This document shows positions 7,138 to 9,459 of a stretch of 9,459 nt of DNA, in pieces. The notes below the pieces were generated by a model. That model did not search any database and had not been told where the DNA came from. It saw only the letters and a list, made by a program, of their open reading frames with translations. Position numbers and translations under genes: made by a program. The DNA is from Actinomycetota bacterium. Lineage in GTDB: Bacteria; Actinomycetota; Thermoleophilia; Solirubrobacterales; Solirubrobacteraceae. The stretch covers positions 1 to 9,459 of the forward strand of contig JAHWJE010000030.1 in assembly GCA_019348575.1 (NCBI GenBank). Reading direction: 5' to 3'. Numbering within the stretch: position 1 is the stretch's first letter; every line of letters begins with the position of its first letter.

Positions 7138-7911
7138 TCACCGCTGGCACCCCGCACACCAGTAGGTGATCCGGTTCTCGTCGCCCTGCCCGCGGCTGCG
7201 GATCGGAGCGCCGCAGCGCGGGCAGGGCCGACCGCCCCTGCCGTAGATGACGCGGTGCGCGTCCTGCATCCCGTCCAGCGCGGACTGCTGCATGGCGGGG
7301 CGCGCGGCACGGAGGATCGCGAGCGCCTCGTCGTCGCTGACGTCGCCCGCCGGCCGCCACGGATCGATCGCGGCCGCGAAGCAGCCCTCGCACTTCCAGA
7401 GATTGCCGATGCCGGCGATCGTGCGCTGGTCGAGCAGGGCGTCGCCGATCGCGCGCGTCTGGTCGTCCTGTCGCAGGCGCTCGAGGATCGCGCCCTCGTC
7501 GAGCTCGGGCGCGAGGATGTCGGGCCCGAGCATCGCCAGGCGGCGGTCGAAGCGGGTGCGCGACTCGGTCAGCAGCTCCAGCACGGGCCCGTCGAACTGG
7601 ACGGCCTCGCCGTCGTCGGTGCGCAGGACGAGCCACGCGCGCCGGTGCGCGCGACGCCAGCGCTGACCGGGCCGGTACGTGCCCCAGGATCCGGTCATCC
7701 GCAGGTGCGAGTGGATCGCCAGGTCACCTTCGAAGTGCACGAAGAGGTGCTTGCCGTGGGCGTCGACGCGGACGACGGCGCGGCCCGCGAGCTTCTGCGG
7801 CCAGCGCTCGCCGAGCAGGCGCGGGTTGGGGTGCGCGATCTGCGGGACGCGCCCCTCGACGAGCGGCCGGATGCGCCGCGCGGCGTAGTGGATCGTGTCG
7901 CCCTCGGGCAT
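7138..7911 (-). CDS. Fpg/Nei-family DNA glycosylase (endonuclease VIII-like)
   Basis: A 257-residue base-excision-repair enzyme that removes oxidised bases and cleaves the resulting abasic site. The start MPEGDT exposes the catalytic Pro2 and Glu3 after Met removal; Lys54 (DAHGKHLFVHF) is the conserved second lysine. The helix-two-turn-helix carries AGIGN (166-170), and the C-terminal zinc finger is intact (Cys230, Cys233, Cys252, Cys255). The PEGDT start resembles the actinobacterial Nei2 branch more than Fpg (PELPE). The start at ATG 7911 is dictated by the need for Pro2; the frame is open to 8046 but that part cannot be used. GAGGG lies only two bases before the ATG, a poor spacing. It is the first gene of a two-gene unit with the phosphodiesterase and diverges from the FAD-linked oxidase. 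Confidence 0.94.
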   Translation of the reverse strand: MPEGDTIHYAARRIRPLVEGRVPQIAHPNPRLLGERWPQKLAGRAVVRVDAHGKHLFVHFEGDLAIHSHLRMTGSWGTYRPGQRWRRAHRRAWLVLRTDDGEAVQFDGPVLELLTESRTRFDRRLAMLGPDILAPELDEGAILERLRQDDQTRAIGDALLDQRTIAGIGNLWKCEGCFAAAIDPWRPAGDVSDDEALAILRAARPAMQQSALDGMQDAHRVIYGRGGRPCPRCGAPIRSRGQGDENRITYWCAGCQR

Positions 7912-7981
7912 GTCCCTCAGCGTAGGAGCGCGCGGCGCAGCGCGCGGCAGGCCGATCGAGGTCACCATCCGACGCAACCCC
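7912..7981. promoter_or_regulatory. Short divergent intergenic region between the DNA glycosylase and the FAD-linked oxidase
   Basis: If the oxidase begins at GTG 7982, only 70 bases separate the two divergent genes, so both promoters must be here or inside the genes. It contains a GC-rich imperfect palindrome (GCGCGC...GCGCGC, about 7928-7945) and a minus-strand TACGCT about 15 bases upstream of the glycosylase ATG that could be a -10. Nothing stronger is visible. Confidence 0.3.
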
Positions 7982-9310
7982 GTGGAGGAACTGACACGCA
8001 TCGTGGGCAGCGCACACGTCGAGCATGACGCGGTCGTCGGCGACATCGCCGTGCGCGGCGTCCCCGCGACGCTCGTGCGTCCTGCGAGCGCAGGCGAGGT
8101 CGCGGCTGTCGTCGCCTGGTGCTACGCCCACGACGTCGCGATCGTCGCGGTCGGGGGGCGCAGCGGCCTGGCGGGCGGGGCGGCGGTCCTGCACGCCGAC
8201 GCCGTCGGCGTGTCGCTGGAGCGGCTGAACGCGATCCGCTCGTTCGAGCCCGAGCTGTGGCGCATGCATGCCGAGGCCGGCGTCACGACCGCCACGATCG
8301 CCCGGCGCGCGCGCGAGAACGGGCTGCTCTTCCCGCCCGACCCCGGCGCGCCCGAGCAGTCGCAGCTCGGCGGGACGATCGCGACGAACGCCGGCGGGCC
8401 GCACGCGTTCAAGTACGGCGTCACCGGCGACTGGGTCACCGGCGTCGAGGCGGTGCTCGCGCCGGGCGAGCTCGTGCGCCTCGGCGGAGCCGTTCGCAAG
8501 GACGTCGCGGGGTACGACCTGCGCGGGCTGCTGACCGGCTCGGAGGGAACGCTCGGGATCGTCACCGCGGCCTGGCTGCGGCTGACGCCGGCGCCCGCGT
8601 CGCAGCTGGCGGTCGTCGCCGCCTACCCCGACGCGGCCGCGGGCTGCGCGGCGATCCTACGCGTCCTGGCGAGCGGCGTCGTCCCCGCGGCGCTCGAGTT
8701 CTTCGACGAGGGTGCGATCGCTGCTGCGGGCGCCGCCTTCCCGCTCGGCGCGCTGCGCGGCTTCGTCGTCATCGCGGAGGCCGACGGCGATCCGCCGGAG
8801 GCCGCGCGCGTGCGCGACGAGCTGCGCGAGGCGCTCGATCCCGGCGCGGACGCGCTGCACGCGCCCGACGGCGCGGCGCGCGCGATCTGGCGCTGGCGCG
8901 ACGGCGTCTCGCTCGCCGTGGCGGCGCGGCGCGGCGCGAAGCTCTCCGAGGACATCGGCGTGCCGGTCGACCGCCTCGAGGAGGCGATCGCGCAGACAGT
9001 CCGGATCGGCGCCCGCCACGACCTCGAGGCCTGCTCCTGGGGGCACGCGGGCGACGGCAACGTCCACGCGAGCTTCCTGCTCGACGCGGGCGACGACGCG
9101 CAGCGCGCGCGTGCCGACGAGGCCGCGCAGGAGCTCTTCGACCTCGCCCTGCGGCTCGGCGGCACCGTCACCGGCGAGCACGGGATCGGCGTTCTCAAGC
9201 GCGGGCAGCTCACGCGGCAGTGGTCGCCGGCCGCCGTCGCGGCGCAGCGCGCGATCAGGCACGCGCTGGACCCGAAGGGGCTGCTGAACCCCGGCAAGAA
9301 GCTGCCGTAA
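7982..9310 (+). CDS. FAD-linked oxidase, GlcD / D-lactate dehydrogenase type
   Basis: A 442-residue flavoenzyme of the PCMH-type 2-hydroxyacid oxidase/dehydrogenase family (glycolate, D-lactate, D-2-hydroxyglutarate). The FAD-binding domain covers about 28-203 with GGRSGLAGGA (58-67), PPDPGAPEQSQLGGTIATNAGG (118-139) and GLLTGSEGTLGIVT (182-195). The C-terminal cap has the metal and substrate motifs WGHAGDGNVH (353-362) and GEHGIG (398-403), and ends with the conserved NPGK (436-439). The substrate cannot be told from sequence. No GlcE or GlcF (FAD or iron-sulphur) partner adjoins it, and no Fe-S motif is fused, so it probably acts alone or with partners elsewhere. GTG 7982 is preferred because homology begins there; GTG 7895 and ATG 7910 are in frame but add low-complexity sequence and overlap the divergent glycosylase start. 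Confidence 0.93.
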   Translation: MEELTRIVGSAHVEHDAVVGDIAVRGVPATLVRPASAGEVAAVVAWCYAHDVAIVAVGGRSGLAGGAAVLHADAVGVSLERLNAIRSFEPELWRMHAEAGVTTATIARRARENGLLFPPDPGAPEQSQLGGTIATNAGGPHAFKYGVTGDWVTGVEAVLAPGELVRLGGAVRKDVAGYDLRGLLTGSEGTLGIVTAAWLRLTPAPASQLAVVAAYPDAAAGCAAILRVLASGVVPAALEFFDEGAIAAAGAAFPLGALRGFVVIAEADGDPPEAARVRDELREALDPGADALHAPDGAARAIWRWRDGVSLAVAARRGAKLSEDIGVPVDRLEEAIAQTVRIGARHDLEACSWGHAGDGNVHASFLLDAGDDAQRARADEAAQELFDLALRLGGTVTGEHGIGVLKRGQLTRQWSPAAVAAQRAIRHALDPKGLLNPGKKLP

Positions 9311-9368
9311 GGCAGCGGTCGGTGCCGCGCTGATGTCGGCGCGACCTGGGTAGGGGTGACGAGGACAG

Positions 9369-9459
9369 ATGAGCATCTCCCGGCAGTTCTTCGAGCAGGG
9401 CTTCGACGAGGCATGGGCGGCGCGGGGCGAGCCGCGGGCGCACTACGCCCCCGTACTCG
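9369..9459 (+). CDS. N-terminus of a probable circularly permuted ATP-grasp protein (runs off the right edge)
   Basis: ATG 9369 opens a frame that stays open to the window end, 30 codons. GAGGA just upstream (9361-9365) is a closely spaced ribosome-binding site. The visible N-terminus contains FDEAWAARGEPRAHYAPVL, which follows the pattern (Y/F)DEMF...G..RPHY..L seen at the start of circularly permuted ATP-grasp proteins (COG2308, DUF404/DUF407). That family often forms part of peptide-ligase-like clusters with alpha-E and transglutaminase-like genes, which would lie beyond the edge. The 58-base gap after the oxidase (9311-9368) shows no clear terminator. The call rests on one short motif. 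Confidence 0.5.
   Translation, partial: MSISRQFFEQGFDEAWAARGEPRAHYAPVL

Noticed and set aside
6410..7636. The phosphodiesterase frame extended upstream to 408 codons, as if a fusion
   Set aside because: The extension runs through the Nei-like coding region in another frame and reads as Arg/Ala-rich noise; GDPD homology begins at 7111.
7895..7981. Upstream starts (GTG 7895, ATG 7910) for the FAD-linked oxidase
   Set aside because: The added 24-29 residues are low-complexity and would overlap the divergent glycosylase start; family homology begins near GTG 7982.
8119..9333. A 404-codon plus-strand frame overlapping the FAD-linked oxidase
   Set aside because: It is a frame-shifted shadow of the oxidase, dominated by Arg and Ala, with no domain.

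Overview
This window is very GC-rich and gene-dense, with short intergenic gaps and many stop/start overlaps. The gene set suggests a high-GC actinobacterium, most likely of the Thermoleophilia/Solirubrobacterales type (Conexibacter- or Solirubrobacter-like). This placement is inference: it rests on base composition, codon use, CIRCE-controlled groESL, a PEGDT-type endonuclease VIII and a secreted protein that resembles hypothetical proteins of that order. No ribosomal or other phylogenetic marker was available to confirm it.

Layout from left to right. (1) 1-248, minus: 5' end of a secreted or membrane-anchored protein that runs off the window. (2) 306-335: a 30-base perfect palindrome, the likely terminator of groESL. 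(3) 407-2356, minus: groES-groEL. Their upstream region (2388-2462) carries two CIRCE operators, so heat-shock control by HrcA is expected. (4) 2532-4064, minus: a tight three-gene unit of a Crp/Fnr-type regulator, a Nudix hydrolase and an ASCH-domain protein. (5) 4163-5894, minus: an ECF sigma factor overlapping by 14 bases a two-pass membrane protein with a DUF4349-type extracytoplasmic domain, which looks like its anti-sigma partner. (6) 5893-6420, plus: a small secreted protein of unknown function, transcribed head-to-head from the sigma factor. (7) 6410-7911, minus: an endonuclease VIII-type DNA glycosylase followed by a glycerophosphodiester phosphodiesterase-like protein. (8) 7982-9310, plus: a GlcD-type FAD-linked oxidase. 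(9) 9369-end, plus: the first 30 codons of a gene resembling the N-terminus of circularly permuted ATP-grasp proteins.

Most of the window is conserved housekeeping and stress-related chromosome; I see no insertion sequence, CRISPR array, tRNA or rRNA. The most interesting part is the sigma factor, the putative anti-sigma/DUF4349 membrane sensor and the divergent secreted protein (4163-6420). The sequence organisation there suggests an envelope-signalling module. The second is the Crp-like regulator, Nudix and ASCH operon. Both readings are inferences from gene order and domain content, not demonstrated systems.
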